The position numbers and the translations under genes are program-made. From Candidatus Halobonum tyrrellensis G22 (lineage in GTDB: Archaea; Halobacteriota; Halobacteria; Halobacteriales; Haloferacaceae): 64,000 nt of DNA. Each line of letters opens with the position of its first letter. Positions within the stretch are counted from its first letter, which is position 1. The DNA lies in contig NZ_ASGZ01000013.1 in NCBI RefSeq assembly GCF_000495475.1, positions 1-64,000 of the forward strand, written 5' to 3'. This document shows, in pieces, positions 7,649-15,524 of this stretch. The notes beneath the pieces were generated by a model that worked only from the letters and a program-made list of their open reading frames with translations, was not told the origin of the DNA and did no database searches.

Positions 7649-8515
7649 ATGAGCGTCACCCGGGAGAGTTCGGTCGGCGAGAAGTACAGGCGGAGCGTCG
7701 AGGTGTTCGACGGGGAGGGCCTGAGCGGGCTAGCCGCGAGGGCGAACAAGTACCTGTACCACAACTACTACCGGCCCGTACAGACGCGGCTGACCGTCCG
7801 GCAGGGGACGATGGAACTCGACGTGAACGGTGTTCGGGGTCGATTCGACGTCTCGTCGGCGGCGAAAGCGAACGCGGTGTTGTACGCACGGGGGAACGAG
7901 CGGCGGCTGCTGGCCGACCTGCTCGGCGAACTCGAACCCGACGACACGGTCGTCGACGTCGGCGCCAACATCGGGATCGTCTCCTGTCTCGCCGCCGAAG
8001 CCGTGACCGACGGCCGCGTGGCCGCGGTCGAACCGTTCGGGCCGAACGTCGCGGCGCTCCACCGGAACCTCGAACTCAACGACGCCGCTGTCACGGTGGT
8101 CGAGTCGGTCCTCTCGGACGAACCCGGACTCGTGGAGTTCGCGTCGCCCGTCGACGAGGTCTGCGGGGTCGCCGCCATCGACCCCGCCGACTCGTGCGAC
8201 GCGCAGGTCCGCGCGGAACGCGGCGACGAACTGGTCCGGCGCGGCGACCTCCCCGCCCCGTCCGTCGTCAAGATCGACGTGGAGGGCGCCGAGCCGCTGG
8301 TGATCGACGGGCTGGAGCGGACGCTCGGCGACGACGACTGCCGACTCGTCTACTGTGAGGTCCACCACGACAGCTCGAACCGGCCGTCGTCGGACGACTT
8401 CGGCGCGTCGTACGACGCCGTCGTCGGCCGTCTCGAGTCGCTCGGGTTCGACGTGTCCGTGCTCGTCGAACGCGAAACCGAGACCCACCTCAAGGCGGAG
8501 AGGCCGGTCCGGTAG
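7649..8515 (+). CDS. FkbM family SAM-dependent methyltransferase
   Basis: A 288-residue methyltransferase of the FkbM type. The SAM-binding motif I is VVDVGANIGIVSCLA (about residues 105-119), the acidic residue after strand 2 is in AAVEPFGPN, and VVKIDVEGAEPLVIDGL is the family signature near the active site. FkbM enzymes O-methylate sugars or polyketides; in haloarchaea they often sit near glycosylation genes, but none are adjacent here. ATG 7649 is preferred over GTG 7643 because GGAGGAG ends five bases before it. The N-terminal 70 residues are basic with Tyr-rich stretches. The target is unknown. Confidence 0.88.
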   Translation: MSVTRESSVGEKYRRSVEVFDGEGLSGLAARANKYLYHNYYRPVQTRLTVRQGTMELDVNGVRGRFDVSSAAKANAVLYARGNERRLLADLLGELEPDDTVVDVGANIGIVSCLAAEAVTDGRVAAVEPFGPNVAALHRNLELNDAAVTVVESVLSDEPGLVEFASPVDEVCGVAAIDPADSCDAQVRAERGDELVRRGDLPAPSVVKIDVEGAEPLVIDGLERTLGDDDCRLVYCEVHHDSSNRPSSDDFGASYDAVVGRLESLGFDVSVLVERETETHLKAERPVR

Positions 8516-8659
8516 CGGTCGACGACGCGTTCGCCTACGCGGTGACGAAGCGACGAGGTCGTCCGACCGACCGGTCGCTCGGACGCGAACGCGGGAGACC
8601 GGACGTTGCGCGACCGGGAGCGTGCGCGCGTATTCGGTTCCTCGGTCCCGCCGCCGTCG

Positions 8660-9478
8660 CTACTCCCGACCGCCCTTGTACCGCTCCTCGACGATCCGGT
8701 CGCCGTCGGGCGACTCGACGAAGACGGTCTCCCCGCGGGTCGCCCAGACGGGGTCGTCGGCGCCCCAGTAGCGGTCAGCGTCGGTGTCCTCGCCGTCGCC
8801 GGCGTGGAGTGTGACGCGGGCGCCGGGGTCGAGCGTCAGGTCGTCGAACTCGTAGCGGCTCCCCGCCTCGTTGTGGACCGCCACGCCCGACAGGTCGAGC
8901 GGTCGTTCGCTCGCGTTCTCGAACGTGACGTACTCGTCGGACCCCGGGTCGAGGCTCCCGCCGGCCTCCCTGATCTCGTCGACGACGAGTCCCTCGTACC
9001 CCGTGCCGGTCGCGTCCGCCTCGTTCCGGGTGGTACTCGTGCCCGGCGTCGCGGACTCGGGGTCGGTCGGCGACTCGGCGCGGTCGCTCGACGCCACCGG
9101 TTCGCCCTCGCCCGTGTCGCTCACGGGACCGAAGTCGCCGGCGGCGTCGGGGTCGTCGACGTTCCGCGCCGCGGCCGCGCGGTCGTCGATCGAGTCGCGG
9201 TCGACGACCGCCCACGGCTGGTTCGACCCGGTCGTCCCCTCGGCAGTCCCGGACGCCTGATAGAGGAACGCCTTCCCCTCGGCGTCGAAGCGGGCGAAGA
9301 ACGCGTCCCACGACGACCCGTCGCCTACCCCCGCGTCGGGGTCGCGTTCGAGTCGGAGGCTGTCGGTCCCGTCGCCCTCGTCGACCACGGGGCGGACGCC
9401 ACGCACGTCGGCCCAATCGCGGATCAGTCGGTGGTTCGTCGTCCACCACTGCTCGCGCTCGCGAGTGTCGTCGACCAT
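8660..9478 (-). CDS. lamin tail domain protein with N-terminal haloarchaeal domain
   Basis: A 272-residue soluble protein. Residues about 8-95 form a small domain (WWTTNHRLIRDWADVRG ... SWDAFFARFDAEGKAFLYQ) that I do not recognise by name. Residues about 96-160 are an acidic Ser/Thr/Asp linker. Residues about 165-272 match a lamin tail (LTD) beta-sandwich: LVVDEIREAGGSLDPGSDEYVTFEN, then LSGVAVHNE, LDPGARVTLHAG and an aromatic C-terminus. There is no signal peptide, so it is likely cytoplasmic, unlike many secreted prokaryotic LTD proteins. The role is unknown. It stands alone, with 144 bases to the gene on its downstream side and 115 to the DoxX gene. Confidence 0.75.
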   Translation of the reverse strand: MVDDTREREQWWTTNHRLIRDWADVRGVRPVVDEGDGTDSLRLERDPDAGVGDGSSWDAFFARFDAEGKAFLYQASGTAEGTTGSNQPWAVVDRDSIDDRAAAARNVDDPDAAGDFGPVSDTGEGEPVASSDRAESPTDPESATPGTSTTRNEADATGTGYEGLVVDEIREAGGSLDPGSDEYVTFENASERPLDLSGVAVHNEAGSRYEFDDLTLDPGARVTLHAGDGEDTDADRYWGADDPVWATRGETVFVESPDGDRIVEERYKGGRE

Positions 9479-9593
9479 GGGCGCCCTTCGTCCCCTCGCG
9501 CGTTAGGCGCTTGGGCCGGCAGGGGCAACGTCCCGCGGGCGGACGACGCTCGTGGGCGGAGTGGAGGCGGCCGCACGGAGCGGCGTGGCCCGC

Positions 9594-10007
9594 TCACTCC
9601 CCCGCGAGCGTCGGGCGCGTGTACCACCACGCCCAGAGGACCAACGCGCCCTGCAGCGGGAGGCGGAGCCACGCCGCCGCGCGTGCGACGCCCGCCGCCC
9701 GGTCGGGGACCATCTCGGCCGCGATATCGTGGGTCGCCATGTAGACGTTCGCCGGGAACACCGCGACCAGGAGCGCGACCAGTCCCCACGCGGAGACCCG
9801 GCGCGTCCGGCGGACCGCAACGCCCACCCCGAGGACGACTTCGGCGACGCCCGAGAGGTACACCAGCGCGAGCGGTCGGGGGAACGACGGCGGGACGACC
9901 CGCTCGTACGCCCCGGGGACGAGGAAGTGAGTTACGCCCGCGACCGTATAGAAGAGGCTCATGACGTACAGCAGCGGCCGCTCGAGTCGGGTCGGGCTGT
10001 CGCGCAT
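9594..10007 (-). CDS. DoxX family membrane protein
   Basis: A 137-residue protein with four predicted membrane spans: LLYVMSLFYTVAGVTHF, LALVYLSGVAEVVLGVGVAV, WGLVALLVAVFPANVYMA and LQGALVLWAWWYT. This matches the DoxX/DoxD-like family; the short THFLVPGAYERVVP loop is common in the YphA-type subgroup. Its function is not established. Start choice is uncertain: ATG 10007 gives the compact family length, whereas a GTG at 10190 would overlap the upstream gene's stop by four bases and add a 61-residue extension built on the tandem repeat at 10093-10154. The extension changes composition part-way, so I favour 10007. Confidence 0.8.
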   Translation of the reverse strand: MRDSPTRLERPLLYVMSLFYTVAGVTHFLVPGAYERVVPPSFPRPLALVYLSGVAEVVLGVGVAVRRTRRVSAWGLVALLVAVFPANVYMATHDIAAEMVPDRAAGVARAAAWLRLPLQGALVLWAWWYTRPTLAGE

Positions 10008-10092
10008 CTCCTCGCGGGGACGGGGCGGCGCTCCAAGAGCGTTTCCCACGGCCCCACGGCACGCGCGCCCGCCGACGCGCGCGTCGGGTGTC

Positions 10093-10154
10093 GCCGGCGT
10101 CGTGTTGGCGCCGGCGTCGTGTTGTGGCGCCGGCGTCGTGTTGGCGCCGGCGAC
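10093..10154. repeat. short tandem repeat, 17-19 base unit
   Basis: The unit GCCGGCGTCGTGTTGGC occurs at 10093-10109, again as a 19-base version with an extra TG at 10110-10128, at 10129-10145, and as a partial copy to 10154. On the minus strand it could encode AGANTTPA-type peptide repeats in frame with the DoxX gene. The length variation (17, 19, 17) suggests replication slippage outside strict coding constraint. Confidence 0.8.
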
Positions 10155-10186
10155 GGCGCTGTCGGCGCCGCTCGCGTCGTCGCCGC

Positions 10187-11041
10187 TCACTCCCCGCCGA
10201 CCCACGCGGGCGTGACGACGCCCGGCCGGTCGAGGCGGAGACGGTCGCCCACCTCCACCTCCTCGATCACGTGCGGGTAGTCGAACGTCGTCGCCGCCGT
10301 CTTGAGCGCGCCGGGGTCGGCCTGGATCGACCGCCAGCGCCGCCAGTGCGTCGGGACGAGGCGGTCGATGCCGACGGCGTTCGCCGCGTCGATCACGTCC
10401 TGTGCGTCGTTGTACAGTTTCCGTCGGACCGGCTCGCCGTCGTCGCCCGGCAGGCGGCCGGTGGTGCCGTACGAGAGCATGCCGAGGTCGACGTCGAACT
10501 CGTCGCCGACCGCCTCGAACGCCTCACAGGGGCGGTTGTCGCCGCCGTGGAAGATCGTCCCCTCGGGCGTCTCGATCACGTAGGTGACGCTTCCGTCCGC
10601 GTCGGGGTCGCGCCCGCCGCGGACGTGGACGGTCAGGTCGCCGACCGCGTAGCTGTCGCCGGGGTCGACCGGGACCCGCCGGTCGTCGGGGACGCCGCTC
10701 ACGTCGTGGTTCTCGTAACACTCGGGGGGCGCGTGGACCGACCCGCCGTGGTCGAGCAGCGGCCCGAACGAGGGGGGCCAGAAGTGGTCGCGGTGGTCGT
10801 GGGTGCAGAACACCGCGTCACAGGCGCTCGCCCACCCCGGCTCCATCGGCACCGGGGGCATCCGGGCGACGTGTTCGCGGTCCCGTTCGGTGCTGAAGTA
10901 CGGGTCGATGTAGACGGTGGTCTCGGGCGTCCGGACCGCCCACCCGGTCACGCCGAGGAACCACATCGAGACGCCCTCGACCGCGGCGCCTTCGAGTTCC
11001 TCGCGGATCCACCACTCGCCCCAGTCGCTGGTGATGGTCAT
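10187..11041 (-). CDS. UlaG-like metallo-beta-lactamase fold hydrolase
   Basis: A 284-residue MBL-fold protein. The metal motif THDHRDH is clear, with further ligands in IFHGGDN and PTHW. The layout, starting with TSDWGEWWIREELEGAAVEGVSMWFLG and the substrate-side insert VYIDPYFS, resembles the UlaG group (L-ascorbate-6-phosphate lactonase and relatives). Activity on a sugar lactone or phosphodiester is therefore plausible but not shown. ATG 11041 is chosen since residues upstream in frame are Arg-rich and shadow-like. The DoxX gene lies 179 bases downstream. Confidence 0.85.
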   Translation of the reverse strand: MTITSDWGEWWIREELEGAAVEGVSMWFLGVTGWAVRTPETTVYIDPYFSTERDREHVARMPPVPMEPGWASACDAVFCTHDHRDHFWPPSFGPLLDHGGSVHAPPECYENHDVSGVPDDRRVPVDPGDSYAVGDLTVHVRGGRDPDADGSVTYVIETPEGTIFHGGDNRPCEAFEAVGDEFDVDLGMLSYGTTGRLPGDDGEPVRRKLYNDAQDVIDAANAVGIDRLVPTHWRRWRSIQADPGALKTAATTFDYPHVIEEVEVGDRLRLDRPGVVTPAWVGGE

Positions 11042-11167
11042 CGGCCTCCTCCCCGTCCGCCGCCGGTTGCGCCGCGGTGGTTCACGGGTGAGCAGTTCAC
11101 ACACCCGTCGGTAAAGGTTCCGACGCGACCCGTGGGTCGCTCGTTCGCTGTGTCGGACGCAGAAACG

Positions 11168-11190
11168 TGCCGCCTCCCGGATTTGAACCG
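11168..11190 (-). repeat. partial copy of the tRNA-Phe 3' end
   Basis: Twenty-three bases are identical to the 3' end of the tRNA-Phe gene (11290-11312), covering the acceptor strand, T-stem and T-loop start, in the same orientation and 122 bases away. Similarity continues a little further past the 3' end with one gap. Such a duplicate is what integration of an element into the tRNA gene leaves behind, although only about 100 bases remain between the copies. Confidence 0.8.
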
Positions 11191-11289
11191 AAACCGGACG
11201 TGCTCGCTTCGCTGCGCGCGTCTGGTAGGGTTCAGAATTCGTTCGGCGTCGTTTCTTCGGCTACTCACTCCGTTCGTAGCCGCAGAATA

Positions 11290-11363
11290 TGCCGCCTCCC
11301 GGATTTGAACCGGGGACAGCTCGATCTTCAGTCGAGTGCTCTCCCAGTCTGAGCTAAGGCGGC
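11290..11363 (-). tRNA. tRNA-Phe (GAA)
   Basis: Read on the minus strand, the gene folds into a full cloverleaf. The acceptor GCCGCCT pairs with AGGCGGC, the anticodon stem CTCGA pairs with TCGAG around the loop CTGAAGA (anticodon GAA), the T-stem CCCGG/CCGGG encloses TTCAAAT, and the discriminator is A. No CCA is encoded and no intron is present. An A/T-rich box (TTTTTTC on the minus strand) about 25-33 bases upstream could be its promoter. Confidence 0.97.
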
Positions 11364-11386
11364 GCGTCTCGAACGAGCCGCGCGGG

Positions 11387-11398
11387 TGAAAAAAGGAT
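11387..11398 (-). terminator. oligo-T stretch behind the 11425-12057 gene
   Basis: The minus strand has six T in a row (ATCCTTTTTTCAC) about 30 bases after the stop codon of the minus-strand gene at 11425-12057. Oligo-T runs are the usual archaeal terminators. The same bases lie 24-35 upstream of tRNA-Phe, so they may serve also as its TATA region. Confidence 0.45.
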
Positions 11399-11424
11399 TT
11401 CGAAACCCGTCCGCCGTCGCCGAC

Positions 11425-12057
11425 TCAGATCACGTCGCGGCGTTCGGTGAACGTCCGCGTCACGTCGGCCGACTCCACCGTCGTCCGGATCGTGATCCAA
11501 CCGTCGTTCTGCTGGACCGACAGCGCCGCGCCGAAGCCGAGGCTCACGCGCTTGGTCGCGGTGGTCGTCGCCCCCGCGTCGAGGCGTCCGACCGCCTCGC
11601 GCCCCCGCCAGACCCGCGCGTCGGCGTCGGTGGTGTTGCCCGCGAATATCCGGGTGCGGACCACGACGTCCTCGGCGGCCTGTCGGCGGTTGTTCGTCAA
11701 CTCGACGGTCACGTCCCGGCAGGTCCGCCCGCAGTTCTCTATCGCCGCGACGCTGAACGTGTACGGCGGCCGGTCCGCGTCGCCGCCGTCACCGCTCCCG
11801 CCACCCCCGCCGCCACCGGTACCGCTCCCTCCACCGCCACCGGTACCGCCGCTCCCCCCACCGCCGCCGGACCCGCCCGACCCGCCGGAGGGCGAGGGGC
11901 TGGCGGTCGCGGTGGGAACGTCGCCGGTCCCCGCGTCGGTGCCGCCGAACGGTCCGACGCCGACGACGAACGCGGCGACGCCGCAGGCGACGACGACGAT
12001 AGCGACGGCGACGACGGCGCGTCTCCCGCCGAACTGCGGCTCTCCCTCCGTGGGCAT
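11425..12057 (-). CDS. haloarchaeal membrane-anchored protein with Gly/Ser linker
   Basis: A 210-residue protein. One membrane span (VVAVAIVVVACGVAAFVVGV, residues about 15-35) is followed by a spacer of about 60 residues made of Gly, Ser and Thr. A folded C-terminal domain (YTFSVAAIENCGRTCRDVTVELTNNRRQAAEDVVVRTRIFAG ... LDAGATTTATKRVSLGF) looks like a CARDB/FxLYD-type beta-sandwich. Two Cys (NCGRTC) could form a disulfide, supporting an outside location. Function unknown. ATG 12057 fits the first plausible start before the span. The gene is divergent from the winged-helix gene at 12192. Confidence 0.78.
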   Translation of the reverse strand: MPTEGEPQFGGRRAVVAVAIVVVACGVAAFVVGVGPFGGTDAGTGDVPTATASPSPSGGSGGSGGGGGSGGTGGGGGSGTGGGGGGGSGDGGDADRPPYTFSVAAIENCGRTCRDVTVELTNNRRQAAEDVVVRTRIFAGNTTDADARVWRGREAVGRLDAGATTTATKRVSLGFGAALSVQQNDGWITIRTTVESADVTRTFTERRDVI

Positions 12058-12161
12058 ACGACCCGACACAGTGTCCGCGCGGGCAAAGATATGCTGTCTT
12101 CGCACGCAGCCCCGCGGTCGCCGGGGGAGAAGCCAGTGGCTACCGCGGTATCGGTCCACAT

Positions 12162-12169
12162 AGTTATAC
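12162..12169 (+). promoter_or_regulatory. TATA box of the 12192 winged-helix gene
   Basis: AGTTATAC lies 23-30 bases before ATG 12192 in an otherwise GC-rich divergent intergenic region, indicating a leaderless mRNA. Confidence 0.6.
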
Positions 12170-12191
12170 GGACTGCCACACCATTCGGCCC

Positions 12192-13154
12192 ATGGCCGAG
12201 GCACCCGCCGACCTCGACCCCGTCTCGATGTTCTCGCTCCTCGGCGACGAGACGCGTCTGGCGGTCCTACAGGCGCTGTACGACGAGACGCGGGGTCGGG
12301 GGACCGGCCGGGGCGCCGTCGCCTACTCGACGCTACGCGAGGCGGTGGGCGAACCCGACAGCGGGCGGTTCAACTATCATCTGACGCAGCTCACCGGCCA
12401 CTTCGTCGAGAAGTTGCGCGGCGGCTACGCGCTCCGCGCTCCGGGCCGGGAGGTGGTGCGCGTCCTGCGCGCGGGGACGCTCACCCAGTCGCCGAGGGTC
12501 GACCCCGTCGGGACGGGCCGCGTCTGCCCGCGGTGTGGCGGGCAGGTCCGTCTGTCGTACGCCAACGAACACGTGTTCGTCCACTGCGCCGACTGCGTCG
12601 GCCTACTGGAGTTCGACTACGTCCCCGACGGCACGCTCCTCGCCGTCTCGTTTCCGCCCGCGGGCGCGAACGCCCGCGACCCGTCGACGCTGCTCGCGCC
12701 GGCGACGCTCGGGTACGAACGTCGCCTCCAGACGATGACCGACGGGCTCTGTCCGGACTGCGGCGGCGTCGCGACGCCGAGCGTCCGCCGGTGTGAGTGC
12801 CACCGCCAGACCGGGTCGACCACCTGCGACCGGTGTCACACCGGGTTCGAGGCGCTGGTGGAACTGTCGTGTGAGACGTGCGAGCGCCGTCGGGTCGCCC
12901 CACCGGCGTTCGCGTTCACCCACCGCGACCCGGTCCGGGAGGCGCTCTCGGCCGCCAACGCCGACGGCGACGCCTGGCGGCGGTACGTGACGGTGGTCGA
13001 CTGGCCGACTCGCGTCCGCCGCGCCGACGGGGGCACCCCGGAGGTGGTGTACGCCCCGCCCGACGACCGCGAGGTCGTCGTCGCCGCCGACGGGTCGGTC
13101 CGCAGGGAGGCGCCGTCGCCGCCCGACGAACTCGGCGCGCACCTCAGCGAGTGA
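12192..13154 (+). CDS. winged-helix regulator with zinc ribbons
   Basis: A 320-residue protein. Residues about 8-100 form an ArsR-like winged helix: MFSLLGDETRLAVLQAL, YSTLREAVGEPDSGRFNYHLTQL and a wing with YALRAPGREVVRVL. The rest holds several zinc-binding pairs: CPRCGG with CADC, CPDCGG with CEC, and CDRCHTGF with CETC, so two or three zinc ribbons. This architecture is frequent in haloarchaeal putative transcription regulators; its ligand and targets are unknown. A leaderless TATA box precedes the ATG. It converges on the RidA-like gene and diverges from a membrane protein that it might regulate. Confidence 0.85.
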   Translation: MAEAPADLDPVSMFSLLGDETRLAVLQALYDETRGRGTGRGAVAYSTLREAVGEPDSGRFNYHLTQLTGHFVEKLRGGYALRAPGREVVRVLRAGTLTQSPRVDPVGTGRVCPRCGGQVRLSYANEHVFVHCADCVGLLEFDYVPDGTLLAVSFPPAGANARDPSTLLAPATLGYERRLQTMTDGLCPDCGGVATPSVRRCECHRQTGSTTCDRCHTGFEALVELSCETCERRRVAPPAFAFTHRDPVREALSAANADGDAWRRYVTVVDWPTRVRRADGGTPEVVYAPPDDREVVVAADGSVRREAPSPPDELGAHLSE

Positions 13155-13186
13155 GCCGGAGCGGACGGTAACGGGTCGTTACCGCG

Positions 13187-13696
13187 TCACTCCTCGGGGT
13201 CGGTCTCGACGGGCGCGGCGACGTCCCAGCCGTCGTCGGGGACGACCGCGTCGGCGTCCACCTCGATCAGCAGGTCGTCGAACGCCAGCGACTCGACTTC
13301 GACCAGCGTGCTCGCGGGGTAGTGCTCGGGGTCGAAGAACTCGTCGCGCACCTCGTGGACGGTGACGAACTCCTCGTCGGCCACGCTGTCGACGTACACC
13401 CGGACGCGCACGATGTCGTCCATCCCCCCGCCGAGTTCCGCGAGGTAGCTCTCGATGGTCTCGAGGACGGTCCGCGTCTGCGTCTCCACGTCGCCGACGC
13501 CGACGACGTTCTCCTCGTCGTCGAGGGCGACGACACCCGAGAGGAACACCCGGGTGTAGCCGTCCATCCCGACCGCGACGCCGTTCGAGTGGACCAGCCC
13601 GTCCACCTCGCTGTCGTCGAACGCGTCCAACTGCTCGCCCACGCCGGGGTCGATGACGGTCTTTCTCACTCCGTGTCGGTCTCGCCGCTCGTACAT
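13187..13696 (-). CDS. RidA-like (YjgF/UK114) family protein lacking the catalytic Arg
   Basis: A 169-residue member of the RidA superfamily. It shows HSNGVAVGMDGYTRVFLSG, GDVETQTRTVLETIESYLAELGGGMDDIVRVRVYVDS and a C-terminal FDDLLIEVDADAVV, all standard landmarks of the trimeric fold. In enamine deaminases an Arg follows Pro-Ala (YPARS); here the sequence is YPASTLVEVE, so the Arg is replaced by Ser, as in Rid subfamilies without proven 2-aminoacrylate deaminase activity. It lies 61 bases downstream of the potC-like gene on the same strand and may belong to that transport operon. ATG 13699, one codon upstream, is equally possible. Confidence 0.85.
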   Translation of the reverse strand: MYERRDRHGVRKTVIDPGVGEQLDAFDDSEVDGLVHSNGVAVGMDGYTRVFLSGVVALDDEENVVGVGDVETQTRTVLETIESYLAELGGGMDDIVRVRVYVDSVADEEFVTVHEVRDEFFDPEHYPASTLVEVESLAFDDLLIEVDADAVVPDDGWDVAAPVETDPEE

Positions 13697-13757
13697 CACC
13701 GTTTCGCACGGGGTGGCGGTCTCGGGACCGAAACGCCGGACGAGCGGCGTCCGGCCG

Positions 13758-14591
13758 TCACCGCCGCGCGACCAGTTCGACCCGCGTGAGCGAGACGGCG
13801 ACCAGCACCATCCCCACCGCCACGAGCAGGAAGACGACGCTGATGACGTTCACCTCGGGCGTGACGTCGTACCGGATCTGGTTCCAGATGTACACCGGGA
13901 GCGTCGGCGCGCCCGACCCCTTCACGAAGTAGGTGAAGACGAACTCGTTGAACGACATGGTGAACGCGAGCAGGCTCCCGGCGACGATGCCGGGGAGGAT
14001 GTTGGGGAGGGTGACCTGCCGGAACGTCCCGAACTCGTCGGCGCCCAGGTCCTTCGACGCCTCCTCCAGCCCGCGGTCGAACGTCAGCATCGTCGGGAGG
14101 ATGACCAGCGTGGCGAACGGCAGCGTCCGGATCACGTGTGCGAGCACCGTCGAGACGTAGCCGGGCAGCCCGAGCGTGCCGTCGAAGAACAGCACCATCG
14201 CCACGCCCGTCACCACCAGCGGGACGACGATGGGGAGCGTCGCGAGCAACTGGAGCGCGTCCCGGCCGGGGAACGCGTACCGGTCGACGGCGTACGCGAT
14301 CATCGTCGCGAGGGTGACGGTGACCACCGTCGCGGGCAGCGAGATGGTGAGCGTGGTCACGATGGCTTCGAGCGCGGCGTCGTTCGAGAGGAACGCGCCG
14401 TACCACCGCAGGGTGAGTTCCTCGGGCGGGAACGACAGCACGCCCCCGTCGGCGAACGACATGAACACGAGCACCGCGATGGGCACCCAGAGGAACGCCA
14501 CCACGAGCGCGGTCACGGCCGCGGCCAGCCGCGAGGCGTGCGCGTGCGCGAACCGCTCGACGGGCCGCGAGAGTCGGTCGAGCGGGCTCAC
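13758..14591 (-). CDS. ABC transporter permease, PotC type
   Basis: A 277-residue inner-membrane permease with six predicted spans and the EAA loop EEASKDLGADEFGTFRQVTLPNILPG that contacts the ATPase. It resembles PotC of spermidine/putrescine importers. The GTG start at 14591 overlaps the stop of the partner permease by four bases (GTGA), so both are made in equal amounts. It is the last transporter gene of the D-A-B-C set. Related haloarchaeal systems may carry other substrates such as thiamine or iron, so polyamine specificity is inferred only from similarity. Confidence 0.9.
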   Translation of the reverse strand: MSPLDRLSRPVERFAHAHASRLAAAVTALVVAFLWVPIAVLVFMSFADGGVLSFPPEELTLRWYGAFLSNDAALEAIVTTLTISLPATVVTVTLATMIAYAVDRYAFPGRDALQLLATLPIVVPLVVTGVAMVLFFDGTLGLPGYVSTVLAHVIRTLPFATLVILPTMLTFDRGLEEASKDLGADEFGTFRQVTLPNILPGIVAGSLLAFTMSFNEFVFTYFVKGSGAPTLPVYIWNQIRYDVTPEVNVISVVFLLVAVGMVLVAVSLTRVELVARR

Positions 14592-15520
14592 GCCTCCTCA
14601 CCCCCAGAGCCGAGCAGGCCGCCGCCGAGCCGCGTCCCCGCGAGCAGCAACAGCACCACCACCGCCGAGATGATCATCCCGATGGCGGCGCCGAACGGCC
14701 AGTTGAACGCGCTCTTGAACTGGTTCTCGATCACCATCCCGATCATGATGTTGCTGGTCCCCCCCAGGAGCCGGGGCGTGACGAACGAGCCGAACGTCGG
14801 GATGAACACCAGGATGACGCCCGTGATCACGCCGTTGACCGTCATGGGGAGCGTGACCGAGCGGAACGTCCGGATCGGTCCCGCACCCAGGTCCTTCGAC
14901 GCCTCGATCAGCGCCGGGTTCAGGTTGGTCAACGACGCGTAGAACGGCAACACGGCCAGCGGGAGCCAGACGTACGTGAACCCGATGATCACGGCGGGCT
15001 CGCTGTACAACAGCCCCACCGCGGGCAGGCCGAGCAGTTCGAGCGTCGAGTCGAGCACGCCGTCGCTCTGGAGGATGTTGATCCACGCGTACATCCGGAT
15101 GATGTAGCTGGTCCAGAAGGGGAGGATGACCAACAGCAGCAGCGCGGTCGTCCGTTTCGAGAACCGGACGATGCTGTACGCCAGCGAGTAGCCGACCACG
15201 GTGACGATGGCCGTCACCTGCACGCTGACGACGAACGTCTTCCAGACCACCGTGAGGTACGTCGACGAGGTCACGAACCCCGTGTAGTTCGACAGCGTCC
15301 ACGCGCCGCCGATCTCGCCGGTCTGAAACGAGATGACGACCATCGCGACCAGCGGGACCGCGAAGAACAGCAACAGCACCGCGTACGGCGGGCCGGCGAC
15401 CGCGAGCGTCCGCAGCCGCGGCCGGTCGCGGAGGTACGCCGTCAGCCCGCCCAGCCGCCCGTCGCGGGCCGCCGCCCCGTCCGCGCGGGTCGACCCCGTC
15501 GACCCCGAACCCTCGGCCAC
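14588..15520 (-). CDS. ABC transporter permease, PotB type
   Basis: A 310-residue permease with about six spans after an N-terminal cytoplasmic stretch, and the EAA loop EASKDLGAGPIRTFRSVTLPM. It resembles PotB. I place the start at GTG 15520, four bases after the ATPase stop; an in-frame ATG at 15580 would overlap the ATPase gene by 56 bases and add Pro/Arg-rich residues that look like a shadow. It pairs with the PotC-type permease downstream, whose GTG start overlaps its TGA stop. Confidence 0.9.
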   Translation of the reverse strand: MAEGSGSTGSTRADGAAARDGRLGGLTAYLRDRPRLRTLAVAGPPYAVLLLFFAVPLVAMVVISFQTGEIGGAWTLSNYTGFVTSSTYLTVVWKTFVVSVQVTAIVTVVGYSLAYSIVRFSKRTTALLLLVILPFWTSYIIRMYAWINILQSDGVLDSTLELLGLPAVGLLYSEPAVIIGFTYVWLPLAVLPFYASLTNLNPALIEASKDLGAGPIRTFRSVTLPMTVNGVITGVILVFIPTFGSFVTPRLLGGTSNIMIGMVIENQFKSAFNWPFGAAIGMIISAVVVLLLLAGTRLGGGLLGSGGEEA

Positions 15521-15524
15521 GGGG

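Noticed and set aside
10093-10154. CRISPR array
   Set aside because: Units are directly adjacent without unique spacers and vary in length, so this is a tandem repeat.
11167-11352. Plus-strand open frame whose peptide contains PPGFEP and LPDLNRG
   Set aside because: These are classic artefacts of translating the antisense strand of a tRNA gene; the frame is explained by tRNA-Phe and its partial copy.
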